This document shows positions 35,887-44,558 of a stretch of 64,000 bases of DNA, piece after piece. Made by a program: the position numbers and the translations under genes. Under the pieces are notes generated by a model. That model saw nothing but the letters and a program-made list of their open reading frames with translations. It was not told where the DNA came from and ran no database searches. The DNA comes from Tardiphaga robiniae. GTDB lineage: Bacteria > Pseudomonadota > Alphaproteobacteria > Rhizobiales > Xanthobacteraceae. Every line of letters begins with the position of its first letter. The first letter of the stretch is position 1. The DNA is taken from NCBI RefSeq assembly GCF_001618955.1, contig NZ_LVYV01000034.1, forward strand, positions 310,001 to 374,000, given 5' to 3'.

Positions 35887-36222
35887 ATGAGCATTGAGCA
35901 ATTCATCGAGAACGAAGTGAAGACCAACGACGTGGTGCTGTTCATGAAGGGCACGCCGCAATTTCCGCAGTGCGGTTTCTCGGGCCAGGTGGTCCAGATC
36001 CTCGATCACGTGGGTGTCGGCTACAAGGGCCTCAACGTTCTCGAATCCGCCGATCTGCGCGACGGCATCAAGACCTATTCGAATTGGCCGACCATTCCGC
36101 AGCTCTATGTGAAGGGCGAATTCGTCGGCGGCTGCGACATCATCCGTGAGATGTTCCAGGCTGGCGAGTTGCAGAGCCTGCTGGCCGAGAAGGGCGTGAT
36201 TGCCGCCCCGGCCTCGGCCTGA
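35887..36222 (+). CDS. grxD: monothiol glutaredoxin (Grx4 type)
   Basis: The 111-residue protein starts [20 protein letters not shown] with AAGGA upstream; the frame extends 63 codons further but that part is not protein-like. It has the CGFS active site (C29), KGTP before it, [17 protein letters not shown] with the cis-Pro, and GGCD for glutathione binding. Such proteins carry 2Fe-2S clusters and partner with BolA. The 298-nt upstream gap contains a small GGGCG/CGCCC hairpin near the start and a TATA-rich stretch near 35830 that may be its promoter. Confidence 0.95.
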   Translation: MSIEQFIENEVKTNDVVLFMKGTPQFPQCGFSGQVVQILDHVGVGYKGLNVLESADLRDGIKTYSNWPTIPQLYVKGEFVGGCDIIREMFQAGELQSLLAEKGVIAAPASA

Positions 36223-36263
36223 TTTCAAGTCGACAAATAGGCACGGCGACGCTGGACGTCGTC

Positions 36264-36764
36264 GTGGCCGACATCACGACCCTCCGCGTTGACGCCATCG
36301 TCAACGCGGCCAATGCGTCGCTTCTCGGAGGCGGGGGCGTGGACGGCGCCATCCATCGGGCTGCCGGCCCCGACTTGCTCGCTGAATGCCGCACCCTCAA
36401 GGGTTGCGAGACCGGCGACGCCAAAATCACCAAAGGTTACAAATTACCGGCGTCGCATGTGATCCATGCGGTCGGTCCGGTCTGGCATGGTGGCCGGAGC
36501 GGCGAGGATGAGGCGCTGGCGTCCTGCTACCGAGGGGCGCTGATGTTGTGTCAGGCGCATGGTCTGGTCTCCATTGCTTTCCCCGCCATCTCGACCGGCG
36601 TCTACGGCTTTCCAGCGGCGCGGGCAGCTCCCATTGCGGTCGGCTCGGTCATCGAGGTTTTGAAGGATGCGCCGGTGGTCACCGCCGTCACCTTCTGCTG
36701 CTTTTCCCAGCCGTCGGCGGACCTGCATCGCCTCGCGCTCGCACGCGCACTTCCCCTTGTCTGA
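36264..36764 (+). CDS. macrodomain protein (ADP-ribose / O-acetyl-ADP-ribose deacetylase type)
   Basis: The 166-residue protein has [28 protein letters not shown], the ADP-ribose pocket of MacroD/YmdB proteins with the catalytic Asn and Asp, and a second loop ISTGVYGFP. These hydrolyse O-acetyl-ADP-ribose or mono-ADP-ribosyl esters. The GTG start at 36264 cuts into the expected first beta strand. The frame upstream (reading IGTATLDVV) looks coding but has only ATA, CTG or ATT as possible starts back to the grxD stop, 41 nt away. The true N-terminus may therefore be non-canonical. Confidence 0.88.
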   Translation: MADITTLRVDAIVNAANASLLGGGGVDGAIHRAAGPDLLAECRTLKGCETGDAKITKGYKLPASHVIHAVGPVWHGGRSGEDEALASCYRGALMLCQAHGLVSIAFPAISTGVYGFPAARAAPIAVGSVIEVLKDAPVVTAVTFCCFSQPSADLHRLALARALPLV

Positions 36765-36810
36765 GAACGCCCCGCCGTTACACTCCTCTGATCAGGCAAA
36801 AGGAGCGGCA

Positions 36811-38109
36811 ATGAATTTGCGGCACAGACTACGCGCGCTGCTTTGCGGAGCGCTGTTGCTCGCCGGATCGCCCGTCTTCGCCCAGGATCGCTTTGCCGCC
36901 GAGGGCACCTTCGACATTCCCGCCGGCGCAAAATTCTCGCAGGAGAAGCTGGCCAAGATCGGCGAGTTCTTCCGCAAGCAGATCGCCGACGGCAAGATCC
37001 CCGGTGCGATCGTCCTGATCCAGCAGCACGGCAAGCCGGTCTACAAGGAATTCTTCGGCGTTCGCGATCCCGACACCAAGCAGCCGATGACCGATGACAC
37101 GATCTTTCGGCTGCATTCCATGTCGAAGCCGATCACCTCTTTCGCAGCGATGATGCTGATCGATCAGGGCAAGCTGAAGCTCGACGATCCCGTCTCGCAA
37201 TACATTCCGTCTTTCGCCAAGGCCAAGGTCGGCATCGAGAAGAAGCTGGAGAATGGCGAGAAGGCGCTGGACATCGTCGCGCCTAATCGCCCGGTAACGA
37301 TCCGCGACCTGCTGCTGCATACGTCCGGCATCACCTATGGCTTTTATGGCGAGAGCCTGGTGCGCCGCGCCTATGGCAATGCCGATATCTACAGCGGCGA
37401 TTTCGACAACAAGGAGTTCGCCGACCGCATCGCGCAGCTGCCGCTCGAGCACCAGCCCGGCACCATGTGGGACTACGGCCATTCCACCGACATTCTCGGC
37501 CGTGTGATCGAAGTGGTCACCGGCAAGTCGCTGCTCGGTTACGAGGAGCAGGCGTTCCTCGGACCGCTCGGGATGAAGGACACTGGCTTCTTCGTGAAGG
37601 AGAAGTCGAAGGAGGTCATGCTCGCCAAGCCGATGGCCTGGGATCGCAATTTCCGCACCGGCCGACAGGGCCGTCCCGACACCTATCAGAAATGGGAGTC
37701 CGGCAGCGGAGGCATGGTCTCGACACTGGCGGATTACACGAAGTTCGCGCAGATGCTGCTGAACGGCGGCGAATATGATGGCAAGCGCTTCATGAGCGCG
37801 GCGACGTTCAAGGATATGACCACAGATCATATCGGCAAGGAGTCCGGCGTCGCGCGCGATTATCTGTATTTCCCGGGCGATGGCTTCGGCTTCGGCTATG
37901 GCTTCGCCGTGCGCACTGATGCCGGCAATGCCAAGCCGCCGCCGCCGGGATCGCTCGGCGAACTGAAATGGGACGGCGCCAGCGGTTGCTATTTCATCAT
38001 CGATCCCAAGCAGGACTTCTTCTTCATCCTGCTCGAGCAGACGCCGTCGGAGCGACAGCGCATTCAAAGGTCACTGAAGCTGTTGGTCTATGAAGCGCTG
38101 GAGAAATAG
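36811..38109 (+). CDS. exported serine hydrolase, class C beta-lactamase fold (1)
   Basis: The 432-residue protein has AAGGAG before its ATG and a signal peptide (LRALLCGALLLAGSPVFA, cleavage near residue 24). The catalytic SxxK is S-M-S-K in FRLHSMSKPITSFAAMML. DYGHSTDILGRVIEVVTG supplies the tyrosine motif, and DGASGCYFIIDPKQDFFFIL is the C-terminal motif region. These periplasmic enzymes are usually esterases or peptidoglycan/D-Ala-type amidases. It overlaps the next, paralogous gene by 20 nt. Confidence 0.9.
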   Translation: MNLRHRLRALLCGALLLAGSPVFAQDRFAAEGTFDIPAGAKFSQEKLAKIGEFFRKQIADGKIPGAIVLIQQHGKPVYKEFFGVRDPDTKQPMTDDTIFRLHSMSKPITSFAAMMLIDQGKLKLDDPVSQYIPSFAKAKVGIEKKLENGEKALDIVAPNRPVTIRDLLLHTSGITYGFYGESLVRRAYGNADIYSGDFDNKEFADRIAQLPLEHQPGTMWDYGHSTDILGRVIEVVTGKSLLGYEEQAFLGPLGMKDTGFFVKEKSKEVMLAKPMAWDRNFRTGRQGRPDTYQKWESGSGGMVSTLADYTKFAQMLLNGGEYDGKRFMSAATFKDMTTDHIGKESGVARDYLYFPGDGFGFGYGFAVRTDAGNAKPPPPGSLGELKWDGASGCYFIIDPKQDFFFILLEQTPSERQRIQRSLKLLVYEALEK

Positions 38110-39367
38110 GCGCGCCGTACTCCTGCTGCTGACGCTGTGCGTCGGCACCGTTATCGTGCCTTCGCCGCCGGCCCGAGCTGAAAAACCGCAATCCATCGCG
38201 CGCGAATTTTCTGCCGAAAAATTGCTGGCGCTCGATCGCTACTTTCTCGATATGGTCGCGGAGCGGAAGATTCCCGGCGCGGTGGTGCTGGTGCAACAGC
38301 ACGGCAAGCCTGTCTATTTCGATACGTTCGGCAATCTCGACAGCGGGCATCCGATGACGAGAGATGCGATCTTCCGGCTGTATTCGATGTCGAAACCGAT
38401 CACCTCGGTGGCCGCCATGATGCTGGTCGAGGACGGCAAACTACACCTCGACGATCCCGTTGCGAAATATATTCCGTCCTTTGCTAAAACGAAGGTCGGC
38501 ATCGACACCAAAGGTGGCGACGAACACGCCACGTTCGGTCTGGTGCCGCTGCAGCGGCCGATCACCATCGCCGATCTGCTCAAGCATACGTCGGGTATCA
38601 CCTATGGCTTCTATGGCGACGATCCCGCGCGGAAACGTTATGCACAGCTCGATATCTTCGGCCGCGACTGGGACAACGCCTCATGGGCCGATCGCATCGC
38701 GCAGCTTCCGCTCGCCGAGCAGCCCGGTACGCTGTGGGACTACGGCCATTCCACCGACATTCTCGGCCGCGTCATCGAAGTGGTGTCCGGACAGTCGCTG
38801 TCCCATTTCCTCAAGAGCCGGCTGTTCGATCCGCTGGGGATGACAGATACGTCGTTCTACATCACCGACCTGCGGCATCGGGTGCGTGTCGCCGAACCTT
38901 TCCCGTCCGATCGCATGGTCGGGCCGGTGGTCGGTATGCACGATCCCGCGGAGATCATGCAATGGGAGGCGGGGGGCTCCGGTCTGGTCGGCACGATCTC
39001 GGACTATGCGCGCTTCCTGCAGATGCTGCTCAATGGCGGCACGCTTGACGGGAAGCGCTATCTCAAACCGGAAACGGTGGCGGAGATGACGCGCGATCAC
39101 GTCGGGCCTGATAGCGGCGTGAAGCGCGACTACTATTATTTCCCGGGCGCCGGCAGCGGCTTCGGCCTCGGCTTCGCGGTGCGCACCAAGGAGCTGGCCA
39201 GCGAGCCCGGCGCGATCGGCGAATATCGCTGGGACGGCGTCGGCGGCACGTTCTTCTGGGTCGATCCGAAGAATGACATGTTCGTGCTGGTGATGGCGCA
39301 ATCGCCGTCGCAGCGGGTGCGGATGGAGATCGACGTGCGGAAGATCATCGCTGAGGCGCTGGAGTAA
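38090..39367 (+). CDS. exported serine hydrolase, class C beta-lactamase fold (2)
   Basis: The 425-residue protein is clearly a paralogue of the preceding one: FRLYSMSKPITSVAAMMLVE, ITIADLLKHTSGITYGFYGD and LWDYGHSTDILGRVIEVVSG match almost residue for residue. The signal peptide is RRAVLLLLTLCVGTVIVPSPPARA. The start lies inside the 3' end of its neighbour (20-nt overlap), so the pair arose by tandem duplication and is co-transcribed. The two differ most in their N-termini and in the loop at about 265-300. Confidence 0.9.
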   Translation: MKRWRNRRAVLLLLTLCVGTVIVPSPPARAEKPQSIAREFSAEKLLALDRYFLDMVAERKIPGAVVLVQQHGKPVYFDTFGNLDSGHPMTRDAIFRLYSMSKPITSVAAMMLVEDGKLHLDDPVAKYIPSFAKTKVGIDTKGGDEHATFGLVPLQRPITIADLLKHTSGITYGFYGDDPARKRYAQLDIFGRDWDNASWADRIAQLPLAEQPGTLWDYGHSTDILGRVIEVVSGQSLSHFLKSRLFDPLGMTDTSFYITDLRHRVRVAEPFPSDRMVGPVVGMHDPAEIMQWEAGGSGLVGTISDYARFLQMLLNGGTLDGKRYLKPETVAEMTRDHVGPDSGVKRDYYYFPGAGSGFGLGFAVRTKELASEPGAIGEYRWDGVGGTFFWVDPKNDMFVLVMAQSPSQRVRMEIDVRKIIAEALE

Positions 39368-39404
39368 GCGGCAGGGCAGGTCATCGTGGTGCCTGTTCCA
39401 CATA

Positions 39405-39509
39405 CTCAGTCCTCATCCTGAGGAGCGCGCTCTTGCGCGCGTCTCGAAGGATGGGCCAAACATCTCATGGTTCGAGACGGCGCCAAGCGGCGCCTCCTCA
39501 CCATGAGGG
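39405..39509. repeat. second repeat family, copy 2 (inverted)
   Basis: It starts CTCAGTCCTCATCCTGAGG and ends CTCACCATGAGG. Its reverse complement matches the copy at 33.2 kb nearly throughout apart from the central spacer. It lies between convergent gene ends (serine hydrolase and threonine aldolase). Confidence 0.85.
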
Positions 39510-39523
39510 CCGTCGGGATAAGG

Positions 39524-40591
39524 CTAAACCGCTCGCACCACGTCCCTGATCAATCCCAACGTTTCTTCGATCATGTCAGCAGAGACATCCAGATGCGTGC
39601 AGGCGCGGATGCGGCCGTCCATGGTGGCGAGCAGCACGCCTTTCGCGCGCAAGGCTTTCACCATAGCAGCACCGCTGATGCCTGCGCCCGCGGGATCGAA
39701 GAAGACGAGATTGGTCTCCGGCTGCTGAACGGCGATCCCGTCGATCTGGCCCAGTCCGTGCGCCAGCGCGTGCGCATTCGCGTGATCGTCGGCGAGGCGC
39801 TCGACGTGATGGTCCAGCGCGTGGATGCAGGCGGCGGCAACGATGCCGGCCTGGCGCATCGAGCCGCCCAATCCCTGCTTCCAGCGCCACACTGCATCAA
39901 TGTAGTCGCGCGTGCCGGCGAGCACGGCTCCGATCGGCGCGCCGAGCCCCTTACTGAAATCGATCCACACCGAGTCCCAGCCATCGGACATCCTGCTCGC
40001 ACCGATACCGGTGGCGACGCAGGCATTCATCAGTCGCGCGCCATCCATATGCGTGGCAAGGCCGCGGTCACGCGCGATGGTGACGATCGCTTCGAGATCG
40101 GATTTCGACCAGATGGTGCCGCCGCCGATATTGGCAGTCTGTTCGACGCTGACCACGGTCTGCGCTGCCTCGTAGCGCGTGCGCGGATGCAATGCGGCGC
40201 GCAGCGCATCTGGCGTGAACTTGCCGTCGGCGCCGTCGAGCCCGGTAATCTGGAAGCCGCCAAGAGCGGCATGGGTGCCGCCCTCGCGCGAGAGAATATG
40301 CGCGGTGCGATGCGCGAGGATCTCGTCGCCGGGCCGGCAATGCGCCAGCAGGCCGGCGACATTGCACATGGTACCCGATGGCATGAACACTGCGGCTTCC
40401 TTGCCGAGCAGTTCGGCGACGCGGTCGCAGAGCGCGTTGACGGTGGGATCGTCGCCGACCTGCTCATCGCCGACATCTGCCGCAGCCATCGCCGCGCGCA
40501 TCGCGGGCGTGGGCTTCGTCTGTGTGTCCGACAGCAGATTGATGCGAACCGCCGGCTGTGATGGATCGGGGCGAGCAGGGGTGAAGGGCAT
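39524..40591 (-). CDS. low-specificity L-threonine aldolase
   Basis: The 355-residue PLP enzyme cleaves threonine or allo-threonine to glycine and acetaldehyde. The ATG at 40591 has GGAA 7 nt upstream; a GTG four codons earlier has no ribosome-binding site. Landmarks are LLSDTQTKPTPAMRAAMAAA, GDDPTVNALCDRVAELLGKEAA with PSGTMCNVAG, HMDGARLMNA (Asp for the PLP ring) and the PLP-binding Lys in DFSKGLGAPIG. The order is as expected for the fold type I family. Confidence 0.93.
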   Translation of the reverse strand: MPFTPARPDPSQPAVRINLLSDTQTKPTPAMRAAMAAADVGDEQVGDDPTVNALCDRVAELLGKEAAVFMPSGTMCNVAGLLAHCRPGDEILAHRTAHILSREGGTHAALGGFQITGLDGADGKFTPDALRAALHPRTRYEAAQTVVSVEQTANIGGGTIWSKSDLEAIVTIARDRGLATHMDGARLMNACVATGIGASRMSDGWDSVWIDFSKGLGAPIGAVLAGTRDYIDAVWRWKQGLGGSMRQAGIVAAACIHALDHHVERLADDHANAHALAHGLGQIDGIAVQQPETNLVFFDPAGAGISGAAMVKALRAKGVLLATMDGRIRACTHLDVSADMIEETLGLIRDVVRAV

Positions 40592-40642
40592 TGGGAATTC
40601 CACGTTGTTACGCGCGACAGCTTAACCCGTCAGTTGGGTAAC

Positions 40643-40671
40643 AAAAAAGGCCCCGGAAAATCCGGGGCCTT
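40643..40671 (-). terminator. rpsD terminator
   Basis: AAGGCCCCGG pairs with CCGGGGCCTT around a 5-nt loop, and on the minus strand it is followed by TTTTTTG. This is a strong intrinsic terminator 24 nt past the rpsD stop. It also separates rpsD from the threonine aldolase gene. Confidence 0.9.
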
Positions 40672-40694
40672 GATCTCGTCAGCGCTGTCAGAAC

Positions 40695-41312
40695 TTAGCG
40701 CGAATAGAATTCGACGATCAGATGCGGTTCCATCTGAACGGCGAAGGGGACGTCCGACAGCTGCGGAATGCGGATGAACCTGGCGGTCATCTTGCCGTGG
40801 TCGGTTTCGACGTAATCCGGGGTGTCGCGTTCGCCGAGCTGGCTGGCTTCGAGTACGAAAGCGAGCTGCTTGGAGGATTCCTTGATCTCGATGACGTCGC
40901 CAACCTTCACGAGATAGCTCGCGATGTTGACGCGCTTGCCGTTCACCTTGATGTGGCCATGGTTGATGAACTGACGGGCCGCAAACATGGTGGCGACGAA
41001 CTTGGCGCGATACACGACGGTGTCGAGGCGGCGCTCGAGCAGGCCGATCAGGTTTTCACCGGTGTCGCCCTTGAGACGGCCGGCTTCCACATAGATGGAG
41101 TGGAACTGGCGCTCGGAAATGTTGGCGTAATAGCCCTTCAGCTTCTGCTTGGCGCGCAGCTGCGTGCCGAAGTCGGAGAGCTTGCCCTTGCGGCGCTGGC
41201 CGTGCTGGCCGGGACCGTATTCACGCTTGTTGACCGGAGACTTGGGACGACCCCAAATGTTCTGGCCCATACGGCGGTCGATTTTGTATTTAGCTTCACT
41301 ACGCTTTGTCAT
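40695..41312 (-). CDS. rpsD: 30S ribosomal protein S4
   Basis: The 205-residue protein starts [20 protein letters not shown] after GAGGA. It has the S4 N-terminal domain ([29 protein letters not shown]) and the S4 RNA-binding domain ([23 protein letters not shown]... [13 protein letters not shown]). S4 nucleates 16S rRNA assembly and in many bacteria represses its own operon. The gene stands alone here. A hairpin in its leader is listed separately. Confidence 0.98.
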   Translation of the reverse strand: MTKRSEAKYKIDRRMGQNIWGRPKSPVNKREYGPGQHGQRRKGKLSDFGTQLRAKQKLKGYYANISERQFHSIYVEAGRLKGDTGENLIGLLERRLDTVVYRAKFVATMFAARQFINHGHIKVNGKRVNIASYLVKVGDVIEIKESSKQLAFVLEASQLGERDTPDYVETDHGKMTARFIRIPQLSDVPFAVQMEPHLIVEFYSR

Positions 41313-41330
41313 CGCGTCCTCGGTTTTGTC

Positions 41331-41351
41331 AGCCATCGCGAAGCGATGGCT
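41331..41351 (-). promoter_or_regulatory. rpsD leader hairpin
   Basis: On the rpsD strand AGCCATCGC-TTC-GCGATGGCT forms a perfect 9-bp stem, 18 nt upstream of the ATG and just before the GAGGA site. A second stem (TCGCGGG/CCCGCGA, 41474-41497) lies further upstream. Both are in the 308-nt gap before the aldolase gene and could be part of an S4 autoregulatory leader. Confidence 0.4.
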
Positions 41352-41620
41352 CTTTTGGTGGATGTGAGGAGACGCGCCCTCCTGTGTACCGTGATCAGTC
41401 CAGAGTCTGGAAAATCTCGGCACCGACAGGTTCATTCCCAAAGCTGGGTGGAGAACCACGGGTGCGAAACGCTTCGCGGGCCGAAAACGACCCGCGAGCA
41501 AGGCGGTTTCTAGGGTGAAGGCCCGGTTATGTCAATTGAAAGACAGGCATTTTGCCGTTTGGCGGGCTTATAGCGCCAATTCGGCCGGTTTCGACGCAAA
41601 ATCGGCCTCGAAAGGGCAAT

Positions 41621-42391
41621 TTACCGCCTGATGCCCTCGAATCCGGCGGCGATTCCGCGCTGGAACAGTGACCAGTCGAATCCCAACGCCAGGGCCACAT
41701 AGCCCCGCTCGATCATGGTGTTGCCCATCTCCGCGTTCAGCGCCGCGCCGCCCAGCGGCACGCCTGACTTGAGGATTCCCGCTTCGGCCTTTGCCACCAG
41801 CGCCTGCACCTCGGGATCGCCCGGCTGGCCGCGTTTGCCGATGGATGTCGCGAGGTCGCCGACGCCGATCACCGCGATGTCGATGCCCGGTGTGGCCATG
41901 ATCTCGCCGATCCGGTTCACCGCATCGATATGCTCGATGGTGATCATGCAGATCATGCTGTCGTCGGCGCGGGCCATGTAGTCGGGCATGCCCACGTTCC
42001 AGCGGAATGGCGCGTGGAACGGTCCCCACAGCCGCTCGCCCTGGGTCGGATAGCGCAGGCTGCGCGCCGCCTTATAGGCATCGTCCGCGCTGTTGATCAT
42101 CGGGAAGTTGATGCCCATCGCGCCGAAATCCATCGGTGCTTTCGCCAGCCATGGCTCATTGGCGGTGATCCGCACCAGCGGCGTGCAAGGCGTGCCCGCG
42201 GTGGCCATGATCATCCCGTGGGCGGTGTTGAGATCGATCGGGCCGTGTTCGAGATCGACGATGATCCAGTCCAGCGTCTGCGCCATGATGCGCACGGTCT
42301 GGATCGACGGGATGGTAGCAATGGCCCCGAAAGTAGGGCGGCCCTCGCGCCATTTCTGCTTGAGGTCGTGAAATGGCGCGGGGGTCGTCAT
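41621..42391 (-). CDS. HpcH/HpaI-family aldolase
   Basis: The 256-residue protein (ATG 42391; a TTG two codons earlier is possible) has the class II pyruvate aldolase pattern: LDWIIVDLEHGPIDLNTAHGM, VRITANEPWLAK, the active-site PFHAPFRW region and ICMITIEHIDAVNRIGEI with the metal-binding Glu, then IAVIGVGDLATSIGKRGQPG. Family members cleave 2-keto-3-deoxy- or 4-hydroxy-2-oxo acids with Mg/Mn. The substrate is unknown. A cupin gene lies 17 nt downstream, probably in the same operon. Confidence 0.9.
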   Translation of the reverse strand: MTTPAPFHDLKQKWREGRPTFGAIATIPSIQTVRIMAQTLDWIIVDLEHGPIDLNTAHGMIMATAGTPCTPLVRITANEPWLAKAPMDFGAMGINFPMINSADDAYKAARSLRYPTQGERLWGPFHAPFRWNVGMPDYMARADDSMICMITIEHIDAVNRIGEIMATPGIDIAVIGVGDLATSIGKRGQPGDPEVQALVAKAEAGILKSGVPLGGAALNAEMGNTMIERGYVALALGFDWSLFQRGIAAGFEGIRR

Positions 42392-42408
42392 CGTCAAATG
42401 GGATCCTG

Positions 42409-42801
42409 TTATTTCGGCGCGGGCGTCGCCACCGGCTTGCCGTCTTCCACGACATAGACTGCCATGATCTTCAGGCCCTTGTCGCCGGTCTTCACGTCAT
42501 GCGGAATTCCGGCCGGGACGGCATAGGAATCGCCGGGCTTGAGCGTTTGGTCTGGCTGGCCCTCGACGATCAGTGTCGCGTCGCCATCGAGGACGTAACC
42601 GGTATCGACACCCGGATGGGTATGGCGGCCGGCGAGCTGGTTCGGGCCGAGTTCAGCCACGACCGTCACGATGCGATGGCCGGCGGGATATTTGATGTCC
42701 TGCAGCGGCGTGCGCTTGATGCCTTGCGCGCTGGCAGCACCGGCGCAGGCCGTGATCGCCGCGCCGATGAAGAGTGCTTTGAGAAAGCTGGTCCTGAGCA
42801 T
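42409..42801 (-). CDS. exported cupin-domain protein
   Basis: The 130-residue protein has GGGAG before its ATG and a signal peptide (FLKALFIGAAITACAGAASA). A single cupin barrel follows with both motifs: GRHTHPGVDTGYVLDGDATLIVEG in the first (two His and a Glu-position change to Asp) and PGDSYAVPAGIPHDVKTG in the second. Cupins bind a metal and have many roles. It lies just upstream of the HpcH-type aldolase gene on the same strand. Confidence 0.88.
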   Translation of the reverse strand: MLRTSFLKALFIGAAITACAGAASAQGIKRTPLQDIKYPAGHRIVTVVAELGPNQLAGRHTHPGVDTGYVLDGDATLIVEGQPDQTLKPGDSYAVPAGIPHDVKTGDKGLKIMAVYVVEDGKPVATPAPK

Positions 42802-42884
42802 GTCGGTCTCCCTTTGCCGTTCTCTTTTCGGAACGGCGCGCCGCAAGGCTAGCAGCGCGCGAGGGAAAGTCGAGATGCCGCGGA

Positions 42885-43679
42885 CTATGCCGCGACCTGT
42901 CCGCCGAAGAACGGCGCCAGCGCTTCCGGCCAGGCATGGCGCTTGCCGGAGGTGTAGAGCAGCACGGCATCGCCGGGCGGTACGCCGGGCTGATGATCTC
43001 CGATCAGGCCGACCACGCGGCGTGCGATTGCCGGGGCCGGATCGATCCATGCCACCGGCCAGGGCGCGATGCGATTGAGGTGGTCGAGCAACAGCGGGTA
43101 ATGCGTGCAGGCGAGCACGATCGTGTCGGTGCGGGCACCGGCGGCGTCCTGCACGAAGCAGGGCGCGATCTCTCGAAACAGTTCGGCGTCGTCGATACCT
43201 TGGCCGCCGAGTGCGCCTTCCGCCAGTGCGGCGAGTTCGGCGGAGCCGACCAGCGTGACGATGCAGCCGCCGCCGAATTCGCGGATCAGCGTCTGGGTAT
43301 ATTCGCGCTTCACGGTGCCCGACGTGCCGAGCACGGAGACGCGCTTGCTGACCGAGCGCGCACAGGCCGGCTTGATCGCCGGCACGGTGCCGACAAAGGG
43401 CACGGCATAGGCGGCGCGCAGATGGCTGAGCACCAGCGTCGAGGCGGTGTTGCAGGCGATCACCACGAGATCCGGCCGGTGCGCAACGATCAGCTCGCCC
43501 ATCAGCGGCACCACGCGGCCGATCAGCGCCTCCTCGGTGTGCTGGCCGTAGGGAAAGAACGCGTCATCCGCCACATAGACATAGCGGGCATCCGGACGCG
43601 CCTTGGCGATCTCGCGCTGGACGGTAAGGCCGCCGAGACCGGAGTCGAACACAAGGATGGTGGGACGCGTCGGCATCAT
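42885..43679 (-). CDS. murI: glutamate racemase
   Basis: The 264-residue protein makes D-glutamate for peptidoglycan. Landmarks: [17 protein letters not shown] (D12/S13), [14 protein letters not shown], the first catalytic Cys in [17 protein letters not shown] (near 75), the [13 protein letters not shown] segment, and the second Cys/His in [15 protein letters not shown] (near 185). No strong Shine-Dalgarno sequence precedes the adjacent ATGs. The length is normal for MurI. It stands alone; a palindromic repeat lies upstream. Confidence 0.95.
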   Translation of the reverse strand: MMPTRPTILVFDSGLGGLTVQREIAKARPDARYVYVADDAFFPYGQHTEEALIGRVVPLMGELIVAHRPDLVVIACNTASTLVLSHLRAAYAVPFVGTVPAIKPACARSVSKRVSVLGTSGTVKREYTQTLIREFGGGCIVTLVGSAELAALAEGALGGQGIDDAELFREIAPCFVQDAAGARTDTIVLACTHYPLLLDHLNRIAPWPVAWIDPAPAIARRVVGLIGDHQPGVPPGDAVLLYTSGKRHAWPEALAPFFGGQVAA

Positions 43680-43778
43680 GAGAGCCTAGGGGAGGATGGT
43701 TACTGCGGGGTTGCTACGGGTCTGGCAATCAAGACAGGGGCATTCGGGCTTTTTCGGGAAGGGCTGGGGGCCTCTGTC

Positions 43779-43992
43779 TTAACCTCTCCCCGCTCTACGC
43801 GGGAGAGGTCGCCGCGTCTTCGCGGCGGGTGAGGGGCAAGGCACGCGGCCAGCCCCGCATCGTTCTCTTTCGAAGCGCGAATCTTCGACCCGCGAGCGAA
43901 ACGCGTGGGATAGGCCGTGCCTCGCCCCTCACCCCACCCCTCTCCCCGCCTAGCGAAGCTTCGCTTCGCACGGGAGCGGGGAGAGGGAGCGC
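43779..43992. repeat. dispersed palindromic repeat, copy 3
   Basis: CCTCTCCCC-type arms at both ends (with GAGAGGT and GGGGAGAGGG) enclose CGCGCGGGTGAGGGG/CCCCTCACCC hairpins and the box CTAGCGAAGCTTCGCTTCGC (43950-43969, same orientation as copies 1 and 2). It lies between murI and the MOSC gene. Confidence 0.8.
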
Positions 43993-44011
43993 TCTCACAC
44001 ATCTCGACTTG

Positions 44012-44551
44012 TTACACCGGCGCTAGCGGCTGCCGCGCTCCGGCCGGTAGCTCAACCTTGATCGCGTCGCCCGGCCTGACGTCTCCATCTGCGACAGCCA
44101 CAGCCATCACTCCGGCCTTGCAGATGACATTGCCTTCCGCATCGCGATCTTGCGTCGCGGCCTTCAGTCCCTCCTGAAAGCGATCCATCAGCACACAGGG
44201 CTCGCGCAGGCCGGTGAGTTCGATGATCGCATGCGTGCCGAGATGCAGCCGCGTGCCGGTCGGCAGTGCTGCGAGGTCGATTCCCGATGTGGTGACATTC
44301 TCGCCGAGATCGCCGGGCTGGATCGTGAACCCCTCAGCTCGCAATTCGTCGAACAGCTCGCGCGGGATCAGATGCACCTGGCGCAAATTGGGTTTTGTCG
44401 GATCGCGACGGCGGTCGTAACGGTGTTTCACCGTCGCGCCCATATGGCCATCGCCCTCGACGCCGAGCCCGCTGAGCAAACGTATGCTCAGGCTTGGCGT
44501 CTTGCTGAAGTGATGACCGCGCCGCAGACATACGGCGACGACGCGGCTCAT
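44012..44551 (-). CDS. MOSC-domain protein
   Basis: The 179-residue protein matches the MOSC fold: LSGLGVEGDGHMGATVKHR, VHLIPRELFDELRA, QPGDLGENVTTSGIDLAALPTGTRLHLG and the conserved Cys in LTGLREPCVLMDRFQ. MOSC proteins relate to molybdenum-cofactor sulfuration and to YiiM-type detoxification enzymes. The sulfur-carrying Cys is present. It follows purB by 7 nt on the same strand, so co-transcription is likely. Confidence 0.9.
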   Translation of the reverse strand: MSRVVAVCLRRGHHFSKTPSLSIRLLSGLGVEGDGHMGATVKHRYDRRRDPTKPNLRQVHLIPRELFDELRAEGFTIQPGDLGENVTTSGIDLAALPTGTRLHLGTHAIIELTGLREPCVLMDRFQEGLKAATQDRDAEGNVICKAGVMAVAVADGDVRPGDAIKVELPAGARQPLAPV

Positions 44552-44558
44552 CGAATGA

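Noticed and set aside
36829-38067. 412-codon open frame on the minus strand
   Set aside because: It is antisense to the first serine hydrolase, whose signal peptide and catalytic motifs are clear.
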